38,081 bases of DNA, taken from contig VXIS01000401.1 of assembly GCA_008704415.1 (NCBI GenBank), positions 1-38,081 on the forward strand, written 5' to 3'. A program made the position numbers and the translations under genes. Of this stretch, positions 28,760-37,688 are shown one piece after another. This DNA is from Sphaerosporella brunnea (lineage: Eukaryota > Ascomycota > Pezizomycetes > Pezizales > Pyronemataceae). A model generated the notes under the pieces. The model did not search any database. It was given only the letters and a program-made list of their open reading frames with translations, and was not told where the DNA came from. Every line of letters begins with the position of its first letter. The stretch's first letter is position 1.

Positions 28760-29302
28760 TGATGCTTTTCTTTCGGTTAAATTCTAGAGTGTTCTTTGGC
28801 AATTGTCTTGACTGTGTTGCCGTGTGATATTTCAAGCGAAATTCAATTTGGATGGTTAAAACGTTTGTGGTGGTGGTCTACATAGGGTGCTTAGGAAAAG
28901 CGCGCCAGCTTTACTATTTATGACAAAACACCGCTCTCGGTGACCATCCCAACAAGACCTTAATGCACTTGCACTGTTTTATCTCCATCACCAATACCCA
29001 AAGAATTTTTCTAGTAAGTTTTAGCTCCCGCTGGCTAATACCTTTGATACAATAAGGTCACAGGTTTCTGACCGTGTGGGAGAGCCAAATAATCACATTT
29101 GGACGTCTAGAAGAAATCTTGATTGTGCAAATGATACAGCGTTCTCACAAAATGTTCTTTACTATGCTCTCTTGCTCCAATTAAAGTCTCATGTCCAGAA
29201 ATCTGGTGGTGGTGGTCTAGATGGGAAGTGCCGTGTGCGTATAAGCTCAGGCTCGGGTGGTCAGCTAAACCATCGCGTCCATGTCAACCATCATTGACGT
29301 TA

Positions 29303-29880
29303 GCCGGGAATATCAGTATTTCTTTGTCTACCAATAGGATAGGTGATCAAAAATACCATCATCTGGTGGTTTGCTGCACCAACGCTCATATTCATCGAGA
29401 GAGTTTTTATCCTGACCTGCCGCAAGAATGATTTGCTCTGCTTGAGGCTTGGTTTTGGGTGTTTGGAGACGCCCACGGTTTGCCTTGCCGCTAGCTCTCG
29501 CCTTTTCAGGTGACCGTTCATGGGCAGTCAGGGGGGCATCCTGGTGAGAATCAAATATCAAGGCATAAAGGTAGTCATTGTTCAAGGGTGCCATTCTTGA
29601 AGTGGAAACCTTTTCTTCGGCATCTTCTCCCTTGTACTGCGTTTCCTGATCATCTGGATGCTCTCTCTTTTCCATGGATTGAACGTAATCCCACTTGCAT
29701 TTGGGGTCAAGGACAATGGCTGCAAGGTAGACTGGATGTTTGCTGAGGCTTCTCGTGTACTTGTCGATATGATCCAGTCCATTACTAATGGCGGTCATAA
29801 CAGTCTGAAACGTCTCCTTTAGCGCAGGAATTTCAGCTCCCTGAGCGACACACCAGACTTTATATTCGAGGAGCTTTTTT
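29303..29880 (-). pseudogene. hAT transposase (second family), dimerisation region
   Basis: The minus frame starts near 29880 (V-W-C-V-A-Q-G-A-E-I-P-A-L-K-E-T-F) and continues I-D-K-Y-T-R-S-L-S-K-H-P-V-Y-L-A-A and I-V-L-D-P-K-C-K-W-D-Y-V. This matches the conserved hAT 'Y.aA..LhP..kW.y' block. It ends D-E-Y-E-R-W-C-S-K-P-P and H-L-S-Y-W, the hAT C-terminal dimerisation motif. Stops TAG and TGA follow within Y-W-x-T-K-K-Y-x-Y-S-R-L. The catalytic N-terminal half is missing. It is cut by the pogo-like element at 29302 and resumes at 27471. Confidence 0.8.
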
Positions 29881-30279
29881 TAAGACCTTATAAGGTGGCA
29901 ATTACTTCTCATAAAGTGCGATATTAGCCCTGTAAGGCGCGACCCTTCAAAGCCAATATGGCATTGTCAAACGGCGCTAACACCACTGGATTTCCTCGAA
30001 GACGAACCAAGCCTACATTGATAGCATGTCCCCCTCAAGGTCAGAAGTTGTGGAGACAAAGAAGGTCACCACGTTCTGCAGGAGTAATGCACAAGATAAC
30101 ATTGCAAAGCTCAAATTCCATCGCGTATCATTTTGGGCCACCAGAAGCAGATCATTTATAGGTATCCACTGCAGTGTCGATAGTGCTAGATAGGACTACA
30201 CGGCGCTACTAGCAGCATTACTAAGAACCACCGCTATTTTTGGGTTCCCGGTGATATCAAAAGCATGCACCCGGCCTTC
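29881..30279. other. No gene supported
   Basis: Only short frames. Presumably decayed hAT or intergenic sequence. Confidence 0.35.
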
Positions 30280-30906
30280 CTACGAAATATAGCTGGCAGT
30301 ATTTACAAGACCACCTTGTCGTTTTTGTGCTGCCTTTCTCCCCGGCTTTTCGCCTATCAAATCTACACCGCGCACACGGTCTAACTGACATAGCTTTGAC
30401 GCGCTGATGTTGGTCAAAAGGGCTTGAGCATCAGGGGACTCCAGTAATGCCACACTGTGTACTGAAGCAAAGGTGGTTACGAGTACCGGCTCGTATTCAG
30501 TGGCATGCTGGGCCCTCGCTGCATCACTATCCACTTGCTCCTCCACCTCTTTGAGCCTCCTCAGCGTTTCCTCCAACGTTTCTTGCCTCCCCTGTCGCCT
30601 TTCTGGCTGTCACCTTTCTGGCTGTCCGCTTTCTAGCTGTCGTCTTTCTGGCTCTCGCCTCATCGCTTTGTTGGCATCCGTAGTTGGAATATTTTTAATT
30701 GCTTGCGGTTCGAATCCAAAGGCTCGCTTGATCTGCTTCCAGGCCTGGGTACTCTTTTCCTTATCCCGCACAGTGGCTATTTTTTCTAGAGCAACAATGA
30801 TTGGCTGCCCACACTGGCACATATCCACTCCTCAACTAACTATCGGCGGACCTTCCACCGGCAGACCTTCTGCCTTGCGTTTTCGCGGTCGCAGGACTGG
30901 TGGCAT
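30280..30906 (-). pseudogene. Unrecognised gene with two in-frame TGA codons
   Basis: From ATG at 30906 one frame runs to 30280, about 208 codons, broken only by TGA at 30834 and at 30612. It begins M-P-P-V-L-R-P-R-K-R-K-A-E-G and contains M-C-Q-C-G-Q-P, K-S-T-Q-A-W-K-Q-I-K-R-A-F-G-F-E-P, and a Q-P-E-R repeat. A Glu-rich helix then leads into A-S-V-H-S-V-A-L-L-E-S-P-D-A-Q. The second TGA stands where the neighbouring repeat units have CGA. I do not recognise the family. The unbroken frame length suggests it was coding until recently. Confidence 0.5.
30594..30653 (-). repeat. Four 15-bp coding repeats
   Basis: The unit GTCGCCTTTCTGGCT and variants occur four times, encoding Q-P-E-R-R-like pentapeptides on the minus strand. 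Confidence 0.75.
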
Positions 30907-30991
30907 AGTAGCGGTGGGCGGCGACACCAAAAATGGGCAATTCAGTGACGTGCGTGCATCCAACTGTGGATAGGTTCGAGCGCATCAAAAC

Positions 30992-31004
30992 TGCACACAT
31001 TAGA
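30992..31004. repeat. Left 13-bp target-site duplication of the half-LINE
   Basis: TGCACACATTAGA here recurs exactly at 32313-32325. Confidence 0.8.
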
Positions 31005-32312
31005 TTTTTGTTTTAATCATATTGCATTTGGCCGCTTGCGGCCATGTCATATATAGAGAAAAGAGACTGTGCTACCCCTTAGGAACAAAGCCTACTACTG
31101 GGGCCTGCGGCTCTCTTAAGGAAAGAAAATCAAGGAAATCGCAACACATAAACGGCGGAAAAGACTGTAGCCACCTCCCACTGCCTCTACACCTCAGGAG
31201 CCCGCTGCTCCTTCCCCTTCCTCTTCTTCTTCTTCTTCTCCTCCTTCTTACTGCCCCCCGAGGGTTTGCGCGCCGTGTGTGACTTGGCGATGCCCGCTCC
31301 TCCTCCTATGTAAAAGTTGAAGCACACAGCTCCGTCACCGGCCACTTGGGCCCAGGACGGGACACGCTTCCCGGCTGACTATGCCGCAGTGCGGCCCGAA
31401 GGCTGCCTGCGCTTCTTGCTCTCAACCTTTTTCCATCCCTCTTTCGACTCAGCCTCATCGCGAGGGGCGGACAGGGCTGGTGCGTCTCGCGTGTCAGGCA
31501 TTGGGCGCACCGAGTCCAGTGCATCGCTCGGCCCTGCATGCTTCGAATGCATTAGGGAGGGGGGGGGAGAGATCTCGCATGCATTCTTTGTCGGTTACTG
31601 CGTCGGGCTAGGCGGCCCGGAGCGCTCACACTTCAGCTTTGTCGCAGCAGGTGGAGCTGCCAGCGTTTCCGCCGCCGTTGTTGCGGGAGGGGGCGGGGGT
31701 GCGGGCAGCGTCTGGGTTGCCGAATCCGCGACCCATGGCGGGGGCGACGTCTGGGTCGCCCCGTGTGATACCGTCGTAGTTCAAGGGCTTTTCGCTTTGA
31801 GCGCCTTGAGTCGAACCAGAAGCTCTCCGTTCTGAGCAGAAAGCTTGTCAACCATACCTTTCAGCTCAAGTACGATCGTGACCAACCTAGCCATGCTGGT
31901 ATCGTCTCCTTCCTTGAAGTAGTCGATACGCCGTTCCAAAAGTTCTTCAAAATCCTCGATGGTGGCGGTTCGAGGGGAGTCCTCGCCCGTGTTCTGCATC
32001 TCCGTGTCTGTCGTTTGCTCTGGGTGGTACTTAGCCCACTCGGTGAGCACGTGGGCAGCCTCAGCTTGTTCGCGTGTGAAAGCACTGAGGAGATCCCAGC
32101 CAGCATGACCTTCCTCGCGATACGCCTTTTTGCCATGGCCGTACATCATGCATTTCATGCACGGAGTGTAGGGGCTTCCCGATTTCGGCAAAAAGGAGGA
32201 GTGGTAGGGTATTGAGGCAAAAGAAAGATTCGTGATGGTAGGTATCGACCACCACGTTGCGGCTTGGCGCTAGTAAGCACGAAGCGAGGGGTGTGTAGGA
32301 AGGATGTCGACG
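31005..32312 (-). mobile_element. Candidate non-autonomous 'half-LINE' with LINE-type 3' tail
   Basis: On the minus strand the element starts at 32312 and ends in CATGGCCGCAAGCGGCC, AAATGCAATATGATTAAAACAAAAA, nearly the same tail as the LINE at 17.9 kb. A 13-bp duplication flanks it. It is only 1.3 kb and has no endonuclease or reverse transcriptase. Inside is an ORF1-like coding stretch. It should depend on the large LINE for movement. It could also be a 5'-truncated and internally deleted LINE of another subfamily. Confidence 0.65.
31180..32300 (-). pseudogene. ORF1-like coding region of the half-LINE, frameshifted
   Basis: The frame is open from the 5' edge without an ATG until C-M-K-C-M-M-Y-G-H-G-K-K, which looks like a CX2CX4H knuckle whose final Cys is replaced by Tyr. 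An amphipathic stretch follows, L-V-T-I-V-L-E-L-K-G-M-V and L-L-V-R-L-K-A-L. After TGA at 31781, other frames read D-G-I-T-R-G-D-P-D-V-A-P, then K-E-G-W-K-K-V-E-S-K-K-R-R-Q, V-P-S-W-A-Q-V-A-G and a long Lys-rich tail (K-K-E-E-K-K-K-K-K-R-K). The coiled coil, then 'W..V..K.R' and basic block, follow the order seen in LINE ORF1 proteins. The likeness is weak, so the ORF1 label is an inference from context. Confidence 0.45.
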
Positions 32313-32325
32313 TGCACACATTAGA
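32313..32325. repeat. Right 13-bp target-site duplication of the half-LINE
   Basis: Exact copy of 30992-31004. Confidence 0.8.
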
Positions 32326-33378
32326 GATCATGGACTGTAAGAATTTTGACCAGCCGCCTGAGGTAGCGGGCTCTTACCGGTCGGTGACGCAGTGGGCTCT
32401 TACCTCTTACTGGTCGGCGATGCAGCAACACGAGCGCCGTGGGATATTACAGCGGGTCAAACTTGAGGATAGCCAGTCGGGGGTGAGGGATGGGGGTGAA
32501 TGGTTGAACGGGGGTGGGATGGAGGCTGTGGCAACTTGAGCGGGCATCGCTCACCTACGGTCACTCACCGATGAGGTTGAACGAGCCAATGACATGCACG
32601 CACTAATCTCGGTAGCCTCCTCTTTTGGCGTGTGTAGTCCTATCTAGCACTATCGACACTGTACAGGACAGCCTTGTCTTCATTTATTTCAAGAAACCGC
32701 TGAATCCGTTGTGGTGACGTAGGTTACAATGTTTCGGAGTTTTCGTTTGAGCTCTGCTTCAATAGTGTGGGCTTCACCTTCTCCATTAGGCGTGTTCACA
32801 GTAGGCGTTCCGAGGGTCATTCCAGAGTTTGTTCCGCGACCCAGAAACACTGCACCTCCTTCACCTGTTCCTCCACCCACTCCACCACCCTTCCTCGAAA
32901 CACAGAGCTCTCTGGTTTATGACTGTGATTTCTTAACTTGGTAAATCAGTGTGAACCCTTATGATGAAAACGCTTTTACCAGCCATCCAGCAAGCAACCC
33001 TCAGTGCTGTGCTTACTGCCAGTACTCCAAAACCGCAAGCTTTGGCTTTTGCCGGTTGAGGCGACGTTGCATTGTCGGTGGAGTGGCAGCGCCGACGGTG
33101 CAAGCGGTTGGCGCAACGGGGTGAGTGATGCCCACGAATTAAAATGGATTTGACTCGTCAGAATCGGCGTTCTCCAACCTGATGTCCGCATTCTCCGTTG
33201 TTTGTTGGGCTCCTCTCGGGAATGTTTCGTCATCCTGTGGACAAGAAAGTACTGTGTGCAAAAGAAGGTAGCGAAGTAATGGATTAATCCGTCGCAAATA
33301 TGCAAATTTATCACCAGATATTTATGTAATGAAGTAATTAAAGTATATTATTATCATACTACATATGGTGTAAGCAAA
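32326..33378. other. Mostly unassigned; weak minus-strand frame at 32689-32912
   Basis: A minus frame of about 75 codons ending at 32689 (G-E-G-E-A-H-T-I-E-A-E-L-K-R-K-L-R) has a Gly-rich start after a possible CAG acceptor and could be a last exon. It has no known domain. The rest shows no coding signal. Confidence 0.3.
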
Positions 33379-33537
33379 CTAGAAAGTAACATTCACCCAC
33401 GAACCCATCACATTCACGAAGCAGCTTGTACACATTTGATGCCTGCACGCGCGATTCATACAGACGTTTGGGTTGTCATATTGGGTGTGCACGGTTTCAC
33501 ACAAGTGACACTTCCAGAAAGGACGCGGGCTAGCCAT
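33379..33537 (-). CDS. Small zinc-finger protein (52 residues)
   Basis: ATG at 33537 gives M-A-S-P-R-P-F-W-K-C-H-L-C with C10-X2-C13, then C26-X4-C31-X-H33-X2-C36-X2-C39. Fungi commonly encode short proteins of the form 'fW.C..C...C....C.H..C..C', so this is likely a real gene of that unknown-function group. The same frame is open upstream to an ATG at 33819, which would add nine K-F-T-T-T-K repeats from the minisatellite. I prefer the inner start because the repeat looks like a CAACAA-type leader, but the longer form is possible. Confidence 0.6.
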   Translation of the reverse strand: MASPRPFWKCHLCETVHTQYDNPNVCMNRACRHQMCTSCFVNVMGSWVNVTF

Positions 33538-33582
33538 TGTGAGTTTTGTTTGGCTTTTAGTTTGTGGTTGTTGTGGATTTTT

Positions 33583-33744
33583 GGTTGTTGTGAATTTTTT
33601 GGTTGTTGTGAATTTTTTGGTTGTTGTGAATTTTTTGGTTGTTGTGAATTTTTTGGTTGTTGTGAATTTTTTGGTTGTTGTGAATTTTTTGGTTGTTGTG
33701 AATTTTTTGGTTGTTGTGAATTTTTTGGTTGTTGTGAATTTTTT
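33583..33744. repeat. Minisatellite: nine perfect 18-bp units
   Basis: GGTTGTTGTGAATTTTTT is repeated nine times without a single change, with degenerate half-units on both sides. It lies 45-210 bp upstream of the small zinc-finger ATG. Perfect identity implies recent expansion and a length likely to vary between isolates. Confidence 0.95.
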
Positions 33745-33859
33745 GGTTGTTGTGGTTGTTGTGGCTGTCGTCGTGTTGATATGATGGAGTCGAGGAGAGA
33801 TCCACCTGGTTATATGCACTCATTGGAAGGTTTGAATTTGAGGTGATATTGAAGGAAGA

Positions 33860-34321
33860 GAACTTTGTAGTTGTCTTCCAACCTGTCGGAGTCTTACTAT
33901 GATATTCAAAATTAGATGAAGTACCGGTGAAGGCCCCATCCAAAACCTGATGAGTGCGGGATAGCGATGTTGGTCTGGGTTGACTCTGCTGAGCTTGACC
34001 TGATGCTCAAGAGGCTGCAGAACGGCAGCCGGTCAAAGGGTTGCTGAAGACAACGTAGTTGCCGAGACACAGGTTGTGGAAATGTATAAGGCGGTCCGTG
34101 TGGATGATAGTATGTGAAAAAGGGCATAGTCACGAAAGAGTAATCTCTGTGGCACCGCCAAACTTAAGCTGCCACGAGAAAGTCGTTTCGAGTTGAATGA
34201 CAATAGGACCGGAAAGTCCGACATACCCAGGTGCCGCCTCTCCGCTAGCTGGTTGGCGACTCAAAACACGATAGCGTACAAGGCGACAGGATGCAGACCA
34301 CTTTTGTTTTGCTGTTTCGCT
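33860..34321. other. No gene supported
   Basis: No recognisable frame or repeat. May include the upstream region of the 33.4-kb gene. Confidence 0.35.
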
Positions 34322-34482
34322 TGTTGGAAACTGGCTTTCTAGGCATGGTTAAGGCATGGATAAGGACGAGTAAGAGCGAGTGCTTGGAGTAGTGATATGC
34401 TATGATGGAGGACCGAATGACATCACGGTGACGGGTATATATACGCGCCTAGATAGCCTCTTAGAGCGTAATAAGACAATCA
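34322..34482. repeat. Candidate LTR next to the copia pol relic
   Basis: Begins TGTTGGAAACTGG and ends GACAATCA, with TATATATA near 34437-34444. On the minus strand it begins TGATTGTC directly after a purine tract GATGGGAAAGG, as expected for the 3' LTR of the minus-oriented copia relic. Orientation is not certain because both strands have TG...CA ends. Confidence 0.5.
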
Positions 34483-34494
34483 CCTTTCCCATCA

Positions 34495-35814
34495 TCTACG
34501 ACCCCGCCTACGCTTGACCTCCACGCATAGACTATTTCCAACATATCTCGGCCTCGACCTTGGAGAGCCAGAGCGCTTCATCCACGGCCATAGCGATTGC
34601 TGTGTACTCGGCCTCCGCAGTAGAGCGCGCCGTGAGTGGCCGCTTCGCCGAGCGCCATCCGATGACCGCGCCGTTGCGGTCCACAATAACCATTCCAGAG
34701 GTTGACTCCAAGTCGTTTGGGTCGCCAGCAAAATCAGCATCAGCGTTGCAGTTCGAAACCCCCCTCACCTCCCGCGCAAATCCCGAGCTTTAGCTGCATC
34801 GTGTGGGTGCCTTTAAGGTAGCGCAAGATGCGTTTGACCGCCGTCCAGTGGTCCGCCGCAAATCGTCCGACGATCCCCGCAGCATATGCGATGTCTGGTC
34901 GAACCGACACCGCGGCGTATATCAGAGAGCCAACTGCCTCCTGATACTCCTGTTGGTTGTGGGATGGTTCCAGAACAGTATCTTATCCATTGGAGTGCTG
35001 ATCGTGCGCGCATTCCACATCCCACAACGTTCGAGAACTTGCTTGATGTAGGCTTCGGAGCTGGTATAAAGGGTTCGGAGGGGACGACCTCGTTCAAACC
35101 TGATGCCGAGAAAACTGTCGGCATCTCCAAGGTCTTTGATTTGAAAGCGCGCCGCGATCTGCTTGACGATGACTGGCACTTGCTGCTTGCTGCCAATTAT
35201 CAACATATCATCGAGCCAGACCAGCACAACGCCCAGCGGACTGCGACCTCCTTCCCCTCCGAAGAAATAGATGCCTGACTCCCACTGTGAAGGGCGTTGG
35301 TGCATCGATCCGATAAAATACTCCCGGACTGTTTTGTACCACTGTCGCAAACCGTAGAGGCTCTTCTTGACGCGGGCATAAACTGGAGCAACTGCTTTGG
35401 GGATCGAGAATGATGCGCCGAGTCGCATTGTCTGCGCGGAAGCCCTTCGGTAGTGTCATGTATATATAGTTCGTCCTTCATCTCAGCCTTCAGGTAAGCG
35501 GTCACAACAACGTCGATTTGCCGGATCTCAAGGTCTTCAGCTGGCCGCTTTGCTGAGTACCATCCTGAACTGTAGACAAGCAAATCAACGGTGTATATGT
35601 CTCAGTAAAATCGATGCCGGGCTTCTGCTGAAAGCCATGTCCGACCAGTCGTGCTTTGAATTTATCCACCCCCCCCCCCTCTGCGTCGATTTTGACTTGT
35701 AATATCAACCGCGAGGATATGGGGACCTTGCTCTCTGGAATTTCGGAGCCTGCGATCAACTCAAACACCTGGTTGCTTTCAATTGAGCCCATCTCTGACT
35801 GAATAGCTTCGATC
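34495..35814 (-). pseudogene. Ty1/copia pol relic: reverse transcriptase and RNase H
   Basis: Read right to left: E-A-I-Q-S-E-M-G-S-I, then K-A-R-L-V-G-H-G-F-Q-Q and G-I-D-F-T-E-T-Y-T-P-L (reverse transcriptase start). The next frame has Q-I-D-V-V-V-T-A-Y-L-K. After that comes K-K-S-L-Y-G-L-R-Q and V-L-V-W-L-D-D-M-L-I-I-G-S-K with the catalytic D-D, then I-K-D-L-G-D-A-D-S-F-L-G-I. Last comes the RNase H end D-A-D-F-A-G-D and R-S-T-A-E-A-E-Y-T-A. At least four frameshifts and a C-run expansion (around 35671) break it. Integrase is absent. The right edge is cut by the hAT end at 35815. Confidence 0.88.
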
Positions 35815-36450
35815 TAGTGTTGCGCACGAGCGCCCTCGAGCCGAGCTCGGGGTAGACTCGAGTGCGCTCGTGAGATTTTCACGCTCGACTCGCGAGCCCG
35901 AGCCGGGGAAGTATGAACTCGAGCCAAAGTTCGAGTCCCCCATATGAAACCACATTTCAACGCACGCGGGGGGAGCTGTTGCAGGGCAATGTAAATTATC
36001 TATGAGAGTAGAGAGTGCGCAGATCAGTCGGATAAGTCTGAGAGACCCGAAGAGGAGTTCAGCGAAGCTTCAACGTCCGATTCAACAGCCTCCGCTGCAT
36101 CATGGTCACTCTGAGCGGTCTCTGCACCCGCGGTAGCGTCCATAGTTTCACCGGTCGGCACTGGCCCCTTTCTCCGCCTCCTCATGCCCCCATTTTCCCC
36201 AGGGCTTCACATCCGTCTGCTTCAAGCAATGCTTGATAAGTAGAAGCACGCTACTCGACTCTGCGAGAAGACGGTTCCGCTTCTTGGAGCTTCCAGCAGT
36301 GAAGCGCGTCGGTCTCTAAGCCCACCTGCGGTTCGTATAAATATCGTGCAGCCTTTGATGCCTCCATTGTGCCTGAGGCGTTTTTACTGGCCTGCACTCG
36401 TCGTCCGATGTTTCCAAACATTGCAGCAAGGTCTGCATCCACTGTCTGCG
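35815..36450 (-). pseudogene. hAT transposon 3' end (copy 3), inserted in copia
   Basis: The outer end is TAGTGTTGCGCACGAGC, followed by many GAGCTCGG/CTCGAGCC motifs (35835-35935). The coding part on the minus strand has R-Y-L-Y-E-P-Q...D-A-L-H-C-W-K (degenerate 'YL.EP...D.L.WWK' hAT block), then, after a gap where the hAT E-R-V-F-S region should be, L-L-L-I-K-H-C-L-K-Q-T-D-V-K-P-W. It ends Q-S-D-H-D-A-A-E-A-V-E-S-D-V-E-A. The 5' part is missing. It abuts copia pol exactly within the E-A-I-Q-S-E-M motif. Confidence 0.65.
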
Positions 36451-36907
36451 AGTAGCGGTCACTGCAACCTCCTCACGAAATATTATCTTGCGGGTGTAGT
36501 TTAAGTCGATACACGATGAGGTTGACTAACATCCGTGAAGTTGTCCGGGTGAAGTTCGGGTTTTGGAGTTGGGAGGGGGGGGGGGGGGAGCGGGTGGTCG
36601 TAGGAAGGTGGCCAGTCCAATACCATGCGCGTAAAATCCCGCTGAACTGGCTTGCTGCGAGTTTGCCGGCCGGTGGTCTCAGCAGAATCCTGCTGGCTCC
36701 AATAGTTTTTCCGAGGTCGCTCTTCAAATTTCGTACTGCTCAAGGTACCGCTTTCCTAGTAGTCGGTGAATTTTGCTCCTCCGAATCCGAGGTGGGGAAG
36801 CCACCACTTATTCCAGGTGCCAGCTCCCTGCCGCGTGCTCTATAATATCCTTCTGCACTGACTGGCGCTGTAGCTGGATCGCCGCTGGATCAATGTCAAC
36901 TGCCTGA
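36451..36907. other. No gene supported; 14-base G run
   Basis: Minus frames at 36473-36743 have no known domain. A run of 14 G lies at 36575-36588. Confidence 0.35.
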
Positions 36908-37468
36908 GTGGGAAATCGTGGGGTAGGAATTGGTGAGGGTGGATCCGAGAGTCCTGAGCCGCAGCGTACAGTGGGAAGTTTATGTTTTCTGGAGAGAGCT
37001 TCTATTGGTCAGTCTGTTATTGTCAGTCTGAAGCGACGCTGCCCGGATGATGAGGAGCCAGAAGACAATGGCGAAGAGCATTTTCAAACTAGACCAAGTG
37101 GTATTCTGTTAAGGAAACGAATTTTACGTCACCTTCTTGCTATGTTTATTCCGTCATCCAACATTGCTGAGCGAATTGCGGAAAACACATATTTCCCTCA
37201 GCTTCTGGTTCCAACGGTGAAAAAACACCTTATTGAACGGAATACAATTGGTCGTGACATCGCTAAGCTGTGGCATAGCAATCATGAGGACCTGAAATTT
37301 CATCTTGAACAGTGTCACGGCGCAAGTTTGGATGGAGTCCTCCAACTAAGCTACCGGCTTTTACTCTCGATGGAATCGGCTGGAACTCTCAGATCTAAGA
37401 CTTCAAAGGATGCTGATTTATTTGCTGTTCTCAGATTTATCCCTCCGTGGATGGTTGTCACGTGGTGA
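36908..37468 (+). CDS. Unrecognised open frame, 186 codons
   Basis: The frame runs M-G-N-R-G-V-G-I-G-E-G-G to P-P-W-M-V-V-T-W. It is the longest clean frame outside the LINE in the right third and has a mixed, protein-like composition (H-L-L-A-M-F-I-P-S-S-N-I-A-E-R, T-V-K-K-H-L-I-E-R-N). The last few codons lie in a different-looking sequence starting TGTCACGTGG, so the original end may be lost. The start is uncertain: the ATG-like start at 36908 may be a GTG. I cannot name a family. Confidence 0.4.
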   Translation: MGNRGVGIGEGGSESPEPQRTVGSLCFLERASIGQSVIVSLKRRCPDDEEPEDNGEEHFQTRPSGILLRKRILRHLLAMFIPSSNIAERIAENTYFPQLLVPTVKKHLIERNTIGRDIAKLWHSNHEDLKFHLEQCHGASLDGVLQLSYRLLLSMESAGTLRSKTSKDADLFAVLRFIPPWMVVTW

Positions 37469-37688
37469 GGCTCGGAAGTTGGGGTTGTTTGTGGTGTCGT
37501 GATGAGGCTCTGTAGGGAGGCTCGGTGGGATGGCTCTGAGCCGAGGTTATGTTCGGCTACCACGTGGCGCGGCGCACCGCGATCACGTGATTGCTATAAG
37601 GGGCCTTTGCTTCCGCTTTGTTGTTCGGTTTTCTTTCCTCTTTACTGAACCTTCGTATGTCAATCTGAGTACCTTCGTTCCAATATGA
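37457..37688 (+). promoter_or_regulatory. Promoter-like region with three CACGTG boxes (possible LTR)
   Basis: CACGTG occurs at 37460, 37561 and 37584, followed by CTATAAGG at 37594 and a C/T-rich leader into the frame at 37689. CACGTG is the classic bHLH/centromere-binding-factor site in fungi. TGTCACGTGG at the left edge could also be an LTR start, but no matching primer site was found. Confidence 0.4.

Larger units (their letters stand above)
27472..29302 (+). mobile_element. pogo-like (Tc1/mariner superfamily) element with about 340-bp inverted repeats
   Basis: TA at both edges (27472-27473 and 29301-29302) flanks ends reading ACGTCAATGATGG. The arms, roughly 27474-27812 and 28960-29300, are inverted copies with moderate divergence. 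Excising it with one TA restores the hAT frame around it (Y-S-R-L joined to A-T-M-A-R-N), so the borders are sound. Inside is a broken transposase with a psq DNA-binding domain but no recognisable DDE domain. Such long inverted repeats are unusual for this superfamily, where 20-60 bp is common. Confidence 0.8.

Noticed and set aside
30695..30725. Perfect tRNA B-box-like GGTTCGAATCC
   Set aside because: It lies inside the coding frame of the 30.3-30.9 kb pseudogene (F-G-F-E-P on the other strand) and no cloverleaf can be drawn around it.
31317..31835. 172-codon plus-strand frame
   Set aside because: It is antisense to the ORF1-like region of the half-LINE and has the Ala/Gly-rich composition of a shadow frame.
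33436..33846. Plus-strand frames of F-G-C-C-E-F or V-V-N-F-L-V repeats
   Set aside because: They are translations of the 18-bp minisatellite; the zinc-finger gene is on the other strand.
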